DNA of 64,000 nt, from positions 1-64,000 of the forward strand of contig NZ_FPJO01000020.1 in NCBI RefSeq assembly GCF_900119365.1, in the 5' to 3' direction. Numbering within the stretch: position 1 is the first letter of the stretch; the number at the start of each line of letters is the position of its first letter. Below are positions 15,660 to 25,406 of this stretch, piece by piece. A model generated the notes under the pieces. It was not told the origin of the DNA, made no database searches, and saw nothing but the letters and a program-made list of their open reading frames with translations. A program made the position numbers and the translations under genes. This DNA comes from Streptomyces atratus. GTDB taxonomy: Bacteria; Actinomycetota; Actinomycetes; Streptomycetales; Streptomycetaceae.

Positions 15660-16901
15660 ATGTCCGAACCGTCCCACGAGCAGATCGTCTCCGGGCTCCG
15701 CGACAGGCCCCCCATCGCTCTGGCCCCCGGCCCCCGTCTGGACGCCGAGAAGCCCGTCTCCCTCCCGCTGCCGCCCAGCACCGTGTGGGATCTGCCGGGC
15801 GGGACCGCCTGGGTCTACTACGGCGAGGGAAACACCGGTCTCGTGCGGCCGGTCATCTTCGCCGACGGCTTCAACACGGGGCCCAGCGAGCTGGAATTCT
15901 CCTGGCAGATCATGGAGTTCGGCGACTACGCGCTCATCAGCGAGCTGCGCCGCCGTGGCCATGACGTCATCCTCCTCGGCTTCCACGAGCGCAGTGCATC
16001 GATTCTGGACAACTCCCGTACCGCGCAAGCCGCGATCATGCACGCCATCGCGGAGCGGCAGAGCGACACACCGCTGGCCGTCGGCGGGTTCAGCATGGGC
16101 GGGCTCGTCACCCGGCACGCGCTGGCCAAGTTGGAGATGCAGCGCATCGACCACCGGACCGCTCTGTACTTCTCGTACGACAGCCCCCACCGGGGAGCCT
16201 GGATCCCGGTCGCGCTCCAGGCGTTCGCGCACTACATCAAGGATCTCGACAGCCGGTTCTCCGACCAGATCAACAGCCCGGCCGCCCAGCAGCTGCTGTG
16301 GCGGCACATCGAGAAGTGGGACGACACACCGGATCAGAGCGAACTGCGCGCCCAGTTCCTCGCCGAGATGACGGCCGTCGGGGAATGGCCGCGTCGGCCC
16401 CGGCTGATCGGTGTCGCCAACGGCGTGGCCGACGGCACCGGCTCCGATGCGCGGGCGGGCGAACTGGCCCTGGAAGGCAAGGGCCAGTCGGTCCTGGGGA
16501 CCAAGCTCTACACCCAGGTGCCGGGGCGCGACGAACTCGCCGCGAAGCTGCGCGTGGTGACGCTGAAGACCAACGAGGTCCGTACGAACGGGCTCCCGTC
16601 GATCGACGGCGCACCCGGCGGCTCGCTGGAAGGCTTCGGCATCCTCGCCGACGCCTTCAACGCCCTGAACCCGATCCTCGGCTTCAAGGCCGACGTGCGT
16701 ATCCGGTCGCACTGCTTCGTGCCGGCGGTCAGTGCGGTCGACGTCGGTGACCTGGACACGGACGCCGAGCTGTACAAGAACATCTCGGTACTCCCGGAGG
16801 ACGCGAGCGGGCTGGACGAGTTCAGGCTCGCCTCCCGGAACGAGGGACACACGCTCGTGACGGAGGAACTCTGCACCTGGCTGCTCGACCGCCTGCCGTA
16901 G
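15660..16901 (+). CDS. Lipase/esterase-like alpha/beta hydrolase
   Basis: 413 residues from ATG 15660 (GGGGAAC upstream). An alpha/beta-hydrolase core is visible: strand and oxyanion region PVIFADGFNTGPSE, nucleophile elbow GFSMGG with the catalytic Ser, and a late His in NEGHTLV near the C-terminus. The fold resembles the large triacylglycerol-lipase-like group; no signal peptide is present, so it probably acts inside the cell. The long insertion between elbow and His includes YDSPHRGAWIPVALQAF, a lid-like part. Substrate unknown. It is monocistronic. Confidence 0.78.
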   Translation: MSEPSHEQIVSGLRDRPPIALAPGPRLDAEKPVSLPLPPSTVWDLPGGTAWVYYGEGNTGLVRPVIFADGFNTGPSELEFSWQIMEFGDYALISELRRRGHDVILLGFHERSASILDNSRTAQAAIMHAIAERQSDTPLAVGGFSMGGLVTRHALAKLEMQRIDHRTALYFSYDSPHRGAWIPVALQAFAHYIKDLDSRFSDQINSPAAQQLLWRHIEKWDDTPDQSELRAQFLAEMTAVGEWPRRPRLIGVANGVADGTGSDARAGELALEGKGQSVLGTKLYTQVPGRDELAAKLRVVTLKTNEVRTNGLPSIDGAPGGSLEGFGILADAFNALNPILGFKADVRIRSHCFVPAVSAVDVGDLDTDAELYKNISVLPEDASGLDEFRLASRNEGHTLVTEELCTWLLDRLP

Positions 16902-16920
16902 GACACGTCGGCCGGCCCCG

Positions 16921-17109
16921 TCGTACCAGGGCGCCAGGCCGCCGGAGGGCGGGCTCGTGGGGGCGGTCGGGACGGTGCCGCCGCACCGCGCCCTGGCCGC
17001 GAACCGGGCGTACGTCACGTCGCTCTTCGACCGGTGGCTGCGCGGGCACGACGACCATCTGCTGGACGGGCCCTCGGAGCGCTTCCCGGAGATGGTGTTC
17101 GCTCGGTAA
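16921..17109 (+). pseudogene. C-terminal remnant of another alpha/beta hydrolase
   Basis: A short open frame ending at TAA 17107-17109 reads PPHRALAANRAYVTSLFDRW and RGHDDHLLDGPSERFPEMVF. The AANRAYV-FFDRWLRG-DDHLL pattern is the C-terminal helix of secreted actinomycete lipase/acetylhydrolase-type proteins. Nothing upstream in this frame continues the fold and there is no start or ribosome site, so it looks like a leftover 60-codon tail. Confidence 0.45.
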
Positions 17110-17110
17110 G

Positions 17111-17150
17111 GCGTCGGCCCCCTGGACCAGCTGGTCCAGGGGGCCGACGC
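17111..17150. terminator. Perfect 40-base palindrome, terminator of groEL2
   Basis: Two 20-base arms (17111-17130, 17131-17150) abut without a loop. It lies 36 bases beyond the groEL2 stop and can act on either strand. Confidence 0.85.
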
Positions 17151-17185
17151 GGCAAAGCTGTACAGGAACTACCGATCCGTCAGGA

Positions 17186-18808
<1,623 letters not shown>

Positions 18809-18933
18809 GTGAAGTGGTCCTCCCGGACAGGGGTGGATTTCTCCGGACCGAGTGGCGCCCGCGACGGACGGCCTGCGTGACCGGTGGTTCCTTGCCCCAC
18901 CGACCTGCGGGCCTCACCGGCCCGGTCCAAGTT

Positions 18934-18960
18934 CTGTCACTCTCACCTGGAGAGTGCTAA
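18934..18960 (-). promoter_or_regulatory. CIRCE element (HrcA operator) of groEL2
   Basis: On the minus strand TTAGCACTC, nine bases, then GAGTGACAG, matching the CIRCE inverted repeat with two changes in the right arm. A third, perfectly matching half site lies upstream at 18970-18978. HrcA would block transcription from the promoter at 18967-18995. Confidence 0.85.
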
Positions 18961-18966
18961 CGCCAA

Positions 18967-18995
18967 TGATTAGCACTCGACCCCCGAGAGTGCAA
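18967..18995 (-). promoter_or_regulatory. Vegetative promoter of groEL2
   Basis: Minus strand TTGCAC (18990-18995) and TAATCA (18967-18972) with 17 bases between, a good HrdB-type promoter directly in front of CIRCE. Confidence 0.65.
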
Positions 18996-19060
18996 GCGTC
19001 CCCCTCGCGATGTGGACACCGCGTCGGGGCGCGCGGGGGCGCGGTCGGGGCACGCACGAG

Positions 19061-19105
19061 ACGCACTGAGGGCCCGTACCCCCGGGGTACGGGCCCTCAG
19101 TGCGT
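19061..19105 (-). terminator. Terminator of the cold-shock gene
   Basis: Perfect 20-bp arms (19061-19080 and 19086-19105) with a 5-base loop, 42 bases after the csp stop. Confidence 0.87.
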
Positions 19106-19147
19106 GAGTGCAGTGCGTGAGTGGTGTCGTTGGCCGACCGCTCGAAC

Positions 19148-19354
19148 TCAGCCGACGGCGAGCTTGACCATGTCTGCCTGCGGCCCCTTCTGGCCTTGCG
19201 AGATCTCGAATTCAACTCGCTGACCCTCTTCGAGGGTGCGGTACCCGTCCATCTGGATCGCGCTGTAGTGGACGAAAACATCCGCACCACCGTCGACCGC
19301 GATGAAGCCGTACCCCTTCTCCGCGTTGAACCACTTGACGGTGCCCTGAGCCAT
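19148..19354 (-). CDS. Cold-shock protein, CspA family
   Basis: 68 residues, a single cold-shock domain. The RNA-binding motifs RNP1 (KGYGFI) and RNP2 (VFVHY) are intact within MAQGTVKWFNAEKGYGF. It binds single-stranded RNA and DNA and acts as an RNA chaperone. Streptomyces carries many paralogues, and this one belongs to the short acidic group (SQGQKGPQADMVKL end). It stands alone between two terminators with a ~350-base upstream region, long enough for a structured cold-responsive leader. Confidence 0.95.
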   Translation of the reverse strand: MAQGTVKWFNAEKGYGFIAVDGGADVFVHYSAIQMDGYRTLEEGQRVEFEISQGQKGPQADMVKLAVG

Positions 19355-19710
19355 GCCTAACTCCCCTATTACTGGCCCTTGCGCAGGACCGCACTTCGCG
19401 GGCCCGGGTCAGAACTCACCCTCCGACAGGAGAGGGTGTGTGCGCCGGAACGCGTCGACCGCGGCTGAATGTATCTGCCCAACTGCCCTCTGCAACAGGT
19501 CAATCGGACGAGAATTCTCGGCAGCACCGAACGCCCGGATATGCGGAATTCATATGAATCCTGGGCAAGTCGGGCCAGGCAAAGGCGACTTATGCCTCAA
19601 GCGGATCGCGCACTTTGGCTGCTTCTTGTCGTGGCCGGGCGCATTCTCGTATGCGGGCGGCACGGGCAGCTGGGGGGACTTCCCACACTCTACCGCGCTC
19701 AACCATGCAG
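19355..19710 (-). other. Upstream region of the cold-shock gene
   Basis: About 355 bases without a supported gene. It is less GC-rich than its surroundings. It contains the 12-bp palindrome ATTCATATGAAT (19548-19559). It probably holds the csp promoter and an untranslated leader; no promoter could be fixed by eye. Confidence 0.45.
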
Positions 19711-19747
19711 AATTGCCCCCTCCGCGATTGAAGCGGAGGGGGCAATT
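19711..19747 (-). terminator. Terminator of the thrC-cysO operon
   Basis: Perfect 15-bp arms (19711-19725 and 19733-19747) with a 7-base loop, 29 bases after the stop of the sulfur-carrier gene. Confidence 0.87.
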
Positions 19748-19775
19748 CGATATCGCGGTGCGGTCGGACGGGGCG

Positions 19776-20054
19776 TCAGCAGCCGCCGGCCACGGCCGGG
19801 ATGATCGAGATGCCGGCGCCGTCCGGCGTGGCCGTCTCCAGACCACCCTCGAAGCGCACGTCGTCGTCGTTGACGTACACGTTCACGAAGCGGCGCAGCT
19901 TGCCCTGGTCGTCCAGGACACGGGCGGCGATGCCCGGGTGGTTCTGCTCCAGGGACTCGATGACCTGGGAGAGGGTCGAGCCCTCGGCCGGGACCTCGGC
20001 CTGGCCGCCCGTGTAGGTGCGGAGGATGGTGGGGATGCGGACCTTGACGCTCAT
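19776..20054 (-). CDS. cysO: CysO-like sulfur-carrier protein (MoaD/ThiS fold) ending Gly-Gly-Cys
   Basis: 92 residues with the ubiquitin-like MoaD/ThiS fold: SVKVRIPTILRTYTGGQAEV, RFVNVYVNDDDVRFEGGLET, and a tail SIIPAVAGGC. It closely resembles mycobacterial CysO, whose C-terminal glycine is thiocarboxylated and donates sulfur to CysM for cysteine synthesis. Here a Cys follows the Gly-Gly (residue 92), so a peptidase step (Mec+-like JAMM protease) would be needed before activation, or the Cys is itself functional. It lies 30 bases downstream of thrC and upstream of a terminator, so both are co-transcribed. Confidence 0.9.
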   Translation of the reverse strand: MSVKVRIPTILRTYTGGQAEVPAEGSTLSQVIESLEQNHPGIAARVLDDQGKLRRFVNVYVNDDDVRFEGGLETATPDGAGISIIPAVAGGC

Positions 20055-20084
20055 GGTGGGTGCCCTTCCTGAAGTCTCGGGTGG

Positions 20085-21395
20085 TCAGCTGGTGGCGAGG
20101 CCGGCGGCGCGGAACGCGTCCAGGCTGGGACGGATCGTCGCGGTCGCCTGAGAGGTGTCGGCCACCGCGTCGAGGGTCTTGAGGCCGTCACCCGTGTTGA
20201 GTACGACGGTGGTCAGCGACGGGTCGATCAGACCGGCCTCGATGAGCTTCTTCGTCACGCCGACCGTCACACCGCCCGCCGTCTCCGCGAAGATGCCCTC
20301 GGTGCGCGCCAGCAGCTTGATCGCGTCGACGACCTGCTCGTCGTTCACGTCCTCCACGGCACCGCCGGTGCGGCGGGCGATGTCCAGGACGTACGGGCCG
20401 TCCGCCGGGTTGCCGATGGCGAGGGACTTGGCGATCGTGTTCGGCTTCTGCGGCCGGACGACGTCGTGGCCGCCCTTGTACGCGACCGAGACCGGCGAGC
20501 AGCCCTCGGCCTGGGCACCGAAGAGCTTGTACGGCTTGTCCTCGACCAGTCCGAGCTTGATCAGCTCCTGGAGGCCCTTGTCGATCTTGGTGAACTGCGA
20601 GCCGGAGGCGATCGGGATGACCAGCTGGTCCGGGAGCCGCCAGCCGAGCTGCTCGCAGATCTCGTACGCCAGGGTCTTGGAGCCCTCGCCGTAGTACGGA
20701 CGCAGGTTGACGTTGACGAAGCCCCAGCCCTCGCCCAGCGGGTCGCCGATGAGCTCGGAGCAGAAGCGGTTGACGTCGTCGTAGTTGCCCTCGATGCCGA
20801 CCAGCTCACCGCCGTACACCGCGGCCATGACGACCTTGCCCTGCTCCAGGTCGTGCGGGATGAACACGCAGGAGCGGAAGCCGGCGCGGGCGGCGGCGGC
20901 GCCGACGGCACCGGCGAGGTTGCCGGTGGAGGAGCAGGAGAGGGTGGTGAAGCCGAAGGCGCGGGCCGCCTCGATGGCCTGGGCGACGACGCGGTCCTTG
21001 AAGGAGTGCGTGGGGTTGCCGGAGTCGTCCTTGACGAAGAGCTTGCCCTGCTCGACGCCGAGCTCACGGGCGAGGTTGTCGGCCTGGACGAGCTTGGTCC
21101 AGCCGGGGTTCAGGTTCGGCTTCTCGGCGACATCGGCGGGGACCGGCAGCAGCGGGGCGTAGCGCCAGATGTTGGCCGGTCCGGCCTCGATGCGCTTCTT
21201 CAGCTCTTCGGGGGAGCCGCTCGGCAGGTCGTACGCGACTTCGAGCGGCCCGAAACAGGACGCGCAGGCGAAAATGGGGCCGAGTTCGAAACGCTCGCCG
21301 CACTCGCGGCAGGAAAGGCCCGATGCGGGACCGAGGTCGACGGCTTCGGCGTCGACGGAAGAACTGATGCTTACTGCAACGGTCTGCGCAGCCAT
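20085..21395 (-). CDS. thrC: Threonine synthase
   Basis: 436 residues from ATG 21395. Converts O-phospho-L-homoserine to threonine with pyridoxal phosphate. Lys133 in THSFKDRV binds PLP. GSGSQF-type phosphate loops and SCSSTGN are visible. The N-terminus has a CREC ... CASC four-cysteine motif (Cys29, 32, 44, 47), a zinc-ribbon-like extension seen in many threonine synthases. An upstream in-frame ATG (21443) lies inside the riboswitch and is unlikely to be used. The leader is a SAM riboswitch whose last stem runs into the ribosome-binding region, so expression should fall when SAM is high. Confidence 0.95.
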   Translation of the reverse strand: MAAQTVAVSISSSVDAEAVDLGPASGLSCRECGERFELGPIFACASCFGPLEVAYDLPSGSPEELKKRIEAGPANIWRYAPLLPVPADVAEKPNLNPGWTKLVQADNLARELGVEQGKLFVKDDSGNPTHSFKDRVVAQAIEAARAFGFTTLSCSSTGNLAGAVGAAAARAGFRSCVFIPHDLEQGKVVMAAVYGGELVGIEGNYDDVNRFCSELIGDPLGEGWGFVNVNLRPYYGEGSKTLAYEICEQLGWRLPDQLVIPIASGSQFTKIDKGLQELIKLGLVEDKPYKLFGAQAEGCSPVSVAYKGGHDVVRPQKPNTIAKSLAIGNPADGPYVLDIARRTGGAVEDVNDEQVVDAIKLLARTEGIFAETAGGVTVGVTKKLIEAGLIDPSLTTVVLNTGDGLKTLDAVADTSQATATIRPSLDAFRAAGLATS

Positions 21396-21414
21396 GATGG
21401 CGAGGCCCTTTCTC

Positions 21415-21540
21415 CTCATCTTCCTCGCGGCGCGTTTCGCCACGAGACGGAATTGGCACCTTCCTCACCGGACCTCTCGGTCGGTGGGGGGGTTGCCGGG
21501 ACTTCAACGGGCCGTTCCCTCAGTCCCTCTGGATGAGCGC
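21415..21540 (-). ncRNA. SAM riboswitch (SAM-I/SAM-IV clan) in the thrC leader
   Basis: Minus strand shows the S-box core: P1 5' strand CTCATC at about 21532-21537, then CAGAGGGACTGAGGGAACGG, CCCGTTGAAGTCCCGGCAAC (core GGCAACC at 21491-21497), the conserved GGTGCCAATTCC (21449-21460), a GC-rich P4, and the P1 3' strand GATGAG (21415-21420). The 3' strand of P1 abuts the purine-rich GAGGAGAAAGGG before the start codon, so SAM binding could hide the ribosome site. Whether it is type I or IV cannot be settled by eye. Confidence 0.88.
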
Positions 21541-21693
21541 TGTGGCACCGGATCTTCGATCCGGGCATTTATCGGCGGACGGACCCCGGCATGCGATGGC
21601 CGCCCGCGTTGTTCAAGACTGTAACCGAAGCACCGGACTGTTGAGATAGTCGTCCGAACCGCGAGATGGATCACATACAGGGGAGTATCGACC

Positions 21694-22677
21694 GTGCTGG
21701 AAGAGGTCGAATGCTGGCTGGCCAGGCGTTCCTGGTCGGCCGCCGACCGCCCGCTGGACCGCCTCCTGGCCGCCAGGGCCGCGGCCGGGGAAGCGGGCCG
21801 CGGGAGCGTCAGCGTCGTGCTGCCCGCACTGAACGAGGAGGCGACGGTCGGCGAGATCGTCGCGACGATCCGGCGCGAGCTGATGGACAAGGTCCGGCTG
21901 GTCGACGAGCTGGTGGTGATCGATTCCGGTTCCACGGACGCCACCGCGAAGGTCGCCCGGGAGGCCGGCGCCCGGGTGGTGCACCGCGACGCGATACTCC
22001 CCCGGATACCGGCCGTGCCCGGCAAGGGCGAGGTTCTGTGGCGGTCGCTCCTGGTCACCGGTGGCGACATCGTGTGCTTCGTCGACGCCGACCTGAAGGA
22101 CTTCTCGGCGGACTTCGTCTCCGGCATCGTCGGCCCGCTGCTGACCGACCCGGACGTGCAGTTCGTGAAGGCGATGTACGACCGCCCCTTCGGCACTGAT
22201 CCCGATGGGCTCGCCTCCGGCAGGACCACAGGCCAGGGCGGTCGCGTGACCGAGCTGGTGGCCCGTCCGCTGCTCAATCTGCACTGGCCGCGTCTGGCCG
22301 GCTTCGTGCAGCCGCTGGGCGGCGAGTACGCCGTACGCCGCTCCCTGCTCGAACGGCTGCCCTTCCCCGTCGGCTACGGCGTGGAGCTGGGCCTCCTGGT
22401 CGACGCGCTGCACACCGTGGGGCTGGATGCTCTGGCCCAGGTCGACGTGGGGGTGCGCAAGCACCGGCACCAGGACGGGCAGGCGCTCGGCCGGATGGCG
22501 GCGGCGATCTACCGGACCGCGCAACTGCGGCTTTCCCGCGGCCACTTGGTGCGCCCGGAACTCACCCAGTTCGAGCGCGGCGCGAATGGCTTCGTACCGC
22601 GCACCCATGCCGTGGACACCGAGGAGCGCCCCCCGATGTGCGAGATCGAGGAGTATGTTTCGCGCCGCGCGGCCTGA
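21694..22677 (+). CDS. gpgS: Glucosyl-3-phosphoglycerate synthase
   Basis: 327 residues from GTG 21694 (GGGGAG upstream). A retaining GT81-family enzyme that transfers glucose from an NDP-glucose to 3-phosphoglycerate, first step of glucosylglycerate or methylglucose lipopolysaccharide precursors. Seen: GT-A nucleotide-sugar segment VVLPALNEEATVGEIVATIR, DSGSTD, the metal-binding DAD (CFVDADLKDF), GRVTELVARPLLN and GGEYAVRR acceptor motifs. It is followed 44 bases later by otsA, which links it to compatible-solute and glycogen/trehalose metabolism. Confidence 0.9.
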   Translation: MLEEVECWLARRSWSAADRPLDRLLAARAAAGEAGRGSVSVVLPALNEEATVGEIVATIRRELMDKVRLVDELVVIDSGSTDATAKVAREAGARVVHRDAILPRIPAVPGKGEVLWRSLLVTGGDIVCFVDADLKDFSADFVSGIVGPLLTDPDVQFVKAMYDRPFGTDPDGLASGRTTGQGGRVTELVARPLLNLHWPRLAGFVQPLGGEYAVRRSLLERLPFPVGYGVELGLLVDALHTVGLDALAQVDVGVRKHRHQDGQALGRMAAAIYRTAQLRLSRGHLVRPELTQFERGANGFVPRTHAVDTEERPPMCEIEEYVSRRAA

Positions 22678-22721
22678 CTTCGCACGTTTGGGCGGTTCGT
22701 GATCGGGCTAGATTCCGCAGC

Positions 22722-24125
22722 ATGGTCTCCGCGTACGAAGCCCAGCCCCCTGCCCAGCCCTCCGCCCAGGTCCTCGTGGCCTCCAACCGCGGCCCGGTGT
22801 CGTACACCCTGGGGACGGACGGATCGCTCGACGCGAAGCGGGGCGGCGGCGGTCTCGTCTCCGGGCTGAGCGCCATCGACGACAAGCTGTGGGTGTGCGC
22901 CGCGCTCGGTGACGGGGACCGGGAGGCGGTCCGGCGCGGGGTCGGTGAGCCGGGCGTGCGGATGCTCGACATCGACGCGGACGTCCACGCCGACGCGTAC
23001 AACGGCATCGCGAACTCGGTGCTCTGGTTCGTCCACCACATGCTGTACCAGACGCCCCTGGAGCCGGTCTTCGACGCGGAGTTCCGGCGGCAGTGGGCGT
23101 CGTACGAGGCCTACAACCGGGCCTTCGCCGAGGCGCTCGCCGAGGAGGCCGGGCAGGGCGCCGCGGTGCTGGTGCAGGACTACCACCTGGCGCTGGTGCC
23201 GGGGATGCTCCGCGAGCTCCGCCCCGACCTGCGGATCGGCCATTTCTCGCACACCCCGTGGGCGCCCGTCGACTACTTCCGGCTGCTCCCCGACGACATC
23301 GCCGAGCAGCTGCTGCACGGCATCCTGGGCGCGGACCGGGCGGCGTTCCTGACCCGGCGCTGGGCGGACGCGTTCATCGGCTGCTGCACCCAGATCCTGG
23401 GCGGCACCGGGCGGACCAGGATCGGGGTGCACGGGCTCGGCGCGGACGCGGACTTCCTGCGCCGCCGGGCGCACGAGGCGGACGTGGACGAGCGGATGGC
23501 GGCGCTTCGCGAGCAGACCGGACCCGGCCGGAGGACGATCGTACGGGTGGACCGAACGGAACTGTCCAAGAACATCGTGCGCGGGCTGTTCGCGTACCGC
23601 GCGCTCCTGGACGAACGGCCCGAATGGCGCGAGCGCGTCGTCCATGTCGCCTTCGCCTACCCCTCCCGGCAGGACCTCGCGGTGTACCGGGACTACACGG
23701 CCGAGGTGCGGCGGGTCGCCGACGAGATCAACGCCGTGTACGGCACGGAGGGCTGGATGCCGGTCGTGCTGCACGTCAAGGACGACTTCGCCCGCTCGCT
23801 CGCCGCGTACCGGCTGGCCGACGTGGCGCTCGTCAACCCGATCCGGGACGGCATGAACCTGGTCGCCAAGGAGATCCCGGTCGTCTCCGACCACGGCTGC
23901 GCGCTGGTGCTGTCGCGGGAGGCGGGGGCGTACGAGGAGCTGGGCAGCGACGCGGTCGTGGTGAATCCGTACGACGTCTCCGCGACGGCGGCGGCGCTGC
24001 ACGAGGCGCTGACGATGGCGGAGGACGAACGGGCCGCGCGCACCGAACGGCTGGCCGCGGCGGCGGTCGCGCTGCCGCCGCAGCAGTGGTTCCTGGACCA
24101 GCTGGACGCGCTGCGGCGGGACTGA
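22722..24125 (+). CDS. otsA: Trehalose-6-phosphate synthase
   Basis: 467 residues from ATG 22722. GT20 enzyme joining NDP-glucose and glucose-6-P. Motifs: SNRGPVSY near the N-terminus, GGGGLVSGL, VQDYHLALVPGMLREL with the HL acid pair, SHTPWAP, and the nucleotide-binding tail DGMNLVAKE. The phosphorylated product is hydrolysed by OtsB, encoded on the other strand with stops only four bases apart, so the two are expressed from separate promoters despite sharing a pathway. Length matches family. Confidence 0.93.
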   Translation: MVSAYEAQPPAQPSAQVLVASNRGPVSYTLGTDGSLDAKRGGGGLVSGLSAIDDKLWVCAALGDGDREAVRRGVGEPGVRMLDIDADVHADAYNGIANSVLWFVHHMLYQTPLEPVFDAEFRRQWASYEAYNRAFAEALAEEAGQGAAVLVQDYHLALVPGMLRELRPDLRIGHFSHTPWAPVDYFRLLPDDIAEQLLHGILGADRAAFLTRRWADAFIGCCTQILGGTGRTRIGVHGLGADADFLRRRAHEADVDERMAALREQTGPGRRTIVRVDRTELSKNIVRGLFAYRALLDERPEWRERVVHVAFAYPSRQDLAVYRDYTAEVRRVADEINAVYGTEGWMPVVLHVKDDFARSLAAYRLADVALVNPIRDGMNLVAKEIPVVSDHGCALVLSREAGAYEELGSDAVVVNPYDVSATAAALHEALTMAEDERAARTERLAAAAVALPPQQWFLDQLDALRRD

Positions 24126-24129
24126 ACCG

Positions 24130-24987
24130 TCAGACCTGCCGGGCCAGCGCCGCCAGGAAGGCGACGACGTCGCCCGGTCCGCCGAGCAGCAGGTCGGCCC
24201 GTTCGGCCAGTTCGGGCACCTCCGCGCTGCCGCTGCACACCAGCAGGCCGGGGATGCCGTCGGGGCCCTCGGTGCGCAGCTTCTCCACCGCGGCGTACGC
24301 GGCGAGGTCGCCGAGGTCGTCGCCCGTGTACAGCACGGACTCGGCGTCCGTCTCGCGCAGGTACTGGGCGAGCGCCACGCCCTTGTCCATTCCGGGCGGG
24401 CGCAGCTCCAGGACCAGCCGGCCCGGCTCCACGATCAGTCCGTGCCGGGCGGCGAGCTCGCCGAGGGGGCCGCCCAGCGCCTCGAACGCGGCCTGCGGGT
24501 CGGCGGCCCGGCGGGTGTGGACGGCGATCGCCCGGCCCTTCTCCTCGATCCAGGTGCCGTGCCACGAGCCGGACCGGTCCAGCACGCCCGGGAGTTCGGC
24601 GCGGACCGCGGCGATGCCGGGGTGCGGGGCGGGGGCGTGGACGGTGCCGGACACGGCGTCCCAGCGTTCGGCGCCGTAGTGGCCGAGGACGACGAGGTGG
24701 TCGAGGCCGGACACTCCGGCGAAGCCGCCGTGCCGGACCGCGACGCCGGCCGGGCGGCCGGTGATCACCGCGATGGAGGCCACTTTCGGGGCGAGTGCGG
24801 CGAGGGCCTCGACGGCGCCGGGGTGGGCGCGGGCCTGTTCCGGGTCCGGGACGATGTCGGCGAGGGTGCCGTCGAAGTCGAGCGCGATGACGGCGCGGTC
24901 GGGGCGCGCGAGAATCGCGGCGAGGGCCTCACGGCCGGGTCGGGTGGTGGGAGTCGGGAGCGCGGCTGCTTCGGGGTTGCTGCCCAT
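24130..24987 (-). CDS. otsB: Trehalose-6-phosphate phosphatase
   Basis: 285 residues. HAD-superfamily phosphatase: DFDGTLADIVPDPEQA holds the nucleophile Asp, then TGRPAG, GHYGAE, WIEEKGRAIAVHTRR, and GDDLGD for Mg. It removes phosphate from trehalose-6-P made by OtsA. It converges on otsA with almost no space between stops, so one transcript may run antisense over the other. Length and motif order match OtsB. Confidence 0.93.
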   Translation of the reverse strand: MGSNPEAAALPTPTTRPGREALAAILARPDRAVIALDFDGTLADIVPDPEQARAHPGAVEALAALAPKVASIAVITGRPAGVAVRHGGFAGVSGLDHLVVLGHYGAERWDAVSGTVHAPAPHPGIAAVRAELPGVLDRSGSWHGTWIEEKGRAIAVHTRRAADPQAAFEALGGPLGELAARHGLIVEPGRLVLELRPPGMDKGVALAQYLRETDAESVLYTGDDLGDLAAYAAVEKLRTEGPDGIPGLLVCSGSAEVPELAERADLLLGGPGDVVAFLAALARQV

Positions 24988-25094
24988 GGGGGGAGCCTAT
25001 AGCCGGGGCGGGGAGTTGGGGCGGTGCGGGCGTTTTCGGGGGCGCTGTCCCCGGGCCCCCGCTCCTCGATCGCCGGAGGGGCTTGGTTCTGCCC

Positions 25095-25367
25095 TCAGCG
25101 GCGGTCGCGCCTCGCTGCCCTCACCCGGCGCAGGCGGTTGACCGTCACCGGGTCCTCCGCCAGGGCGCGGCGGTCGTCGATCAGGGCGTTCAGGAGCTGG
25201 TAGTAGCGCGTGGGCGAGATGCCCAGCTGTTCGCGGATCGCCCGCTCCTTCGCCCCGGGGCCGGACCACGACTGCCGTTCGACGGCGAGCACGGCACGGT
25301 CCCGGTCGGAGAGGCCGTCCGGTTCGTCGTCGGGACCATTCGTGGGGGCGGTCATATCAGCCAACAT
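25095..25367 (-). CDS. DUF3263 helix-turn-helix-like protein
   Basis: 90 residues. The body LSDRDRAVLAVERQSWSGPG then AKERAIREQLGISPTRYYQL defines DUF3263, an actinobacterial family that resembles a sigma-70 region-4 / helix-turn-helix fold: ISPTRYYQLLNAL looks like a recognition helix. The function is unproven; DNA binding is plausible. ATG 25367 is chosen from three in-frame ATGs. The C-terminus is very basic (RRVRAARRDRR). It is encoded between otsB and the sugar-binding lipoprotein, all on the minus strand. Confidence 0.82.
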   Translation of the reverse strand: MLADMTAPTNGPDDEPDGLSDRDRAVLAVERQSWSGPGAKERAIREQLGISPTRYYQLLNALIDDRRALAEDPVTVNRLRRVRAARRDRR

Positions 25368-25406
25368 ATCGCCCGTCCGCAGGGCTGCCACCCGCCGGAA
25401 CGGCTC

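Noticed and set aside
18952..18978. GAGTGCTAA-n9-TTAGCACTC read as the CIRCE element
   Set aside because: The arms are in the wrong order for CIRCE; the proper TTAGCACTC-n9-GAGTGNNAN pair lies next to it (18934-18960).
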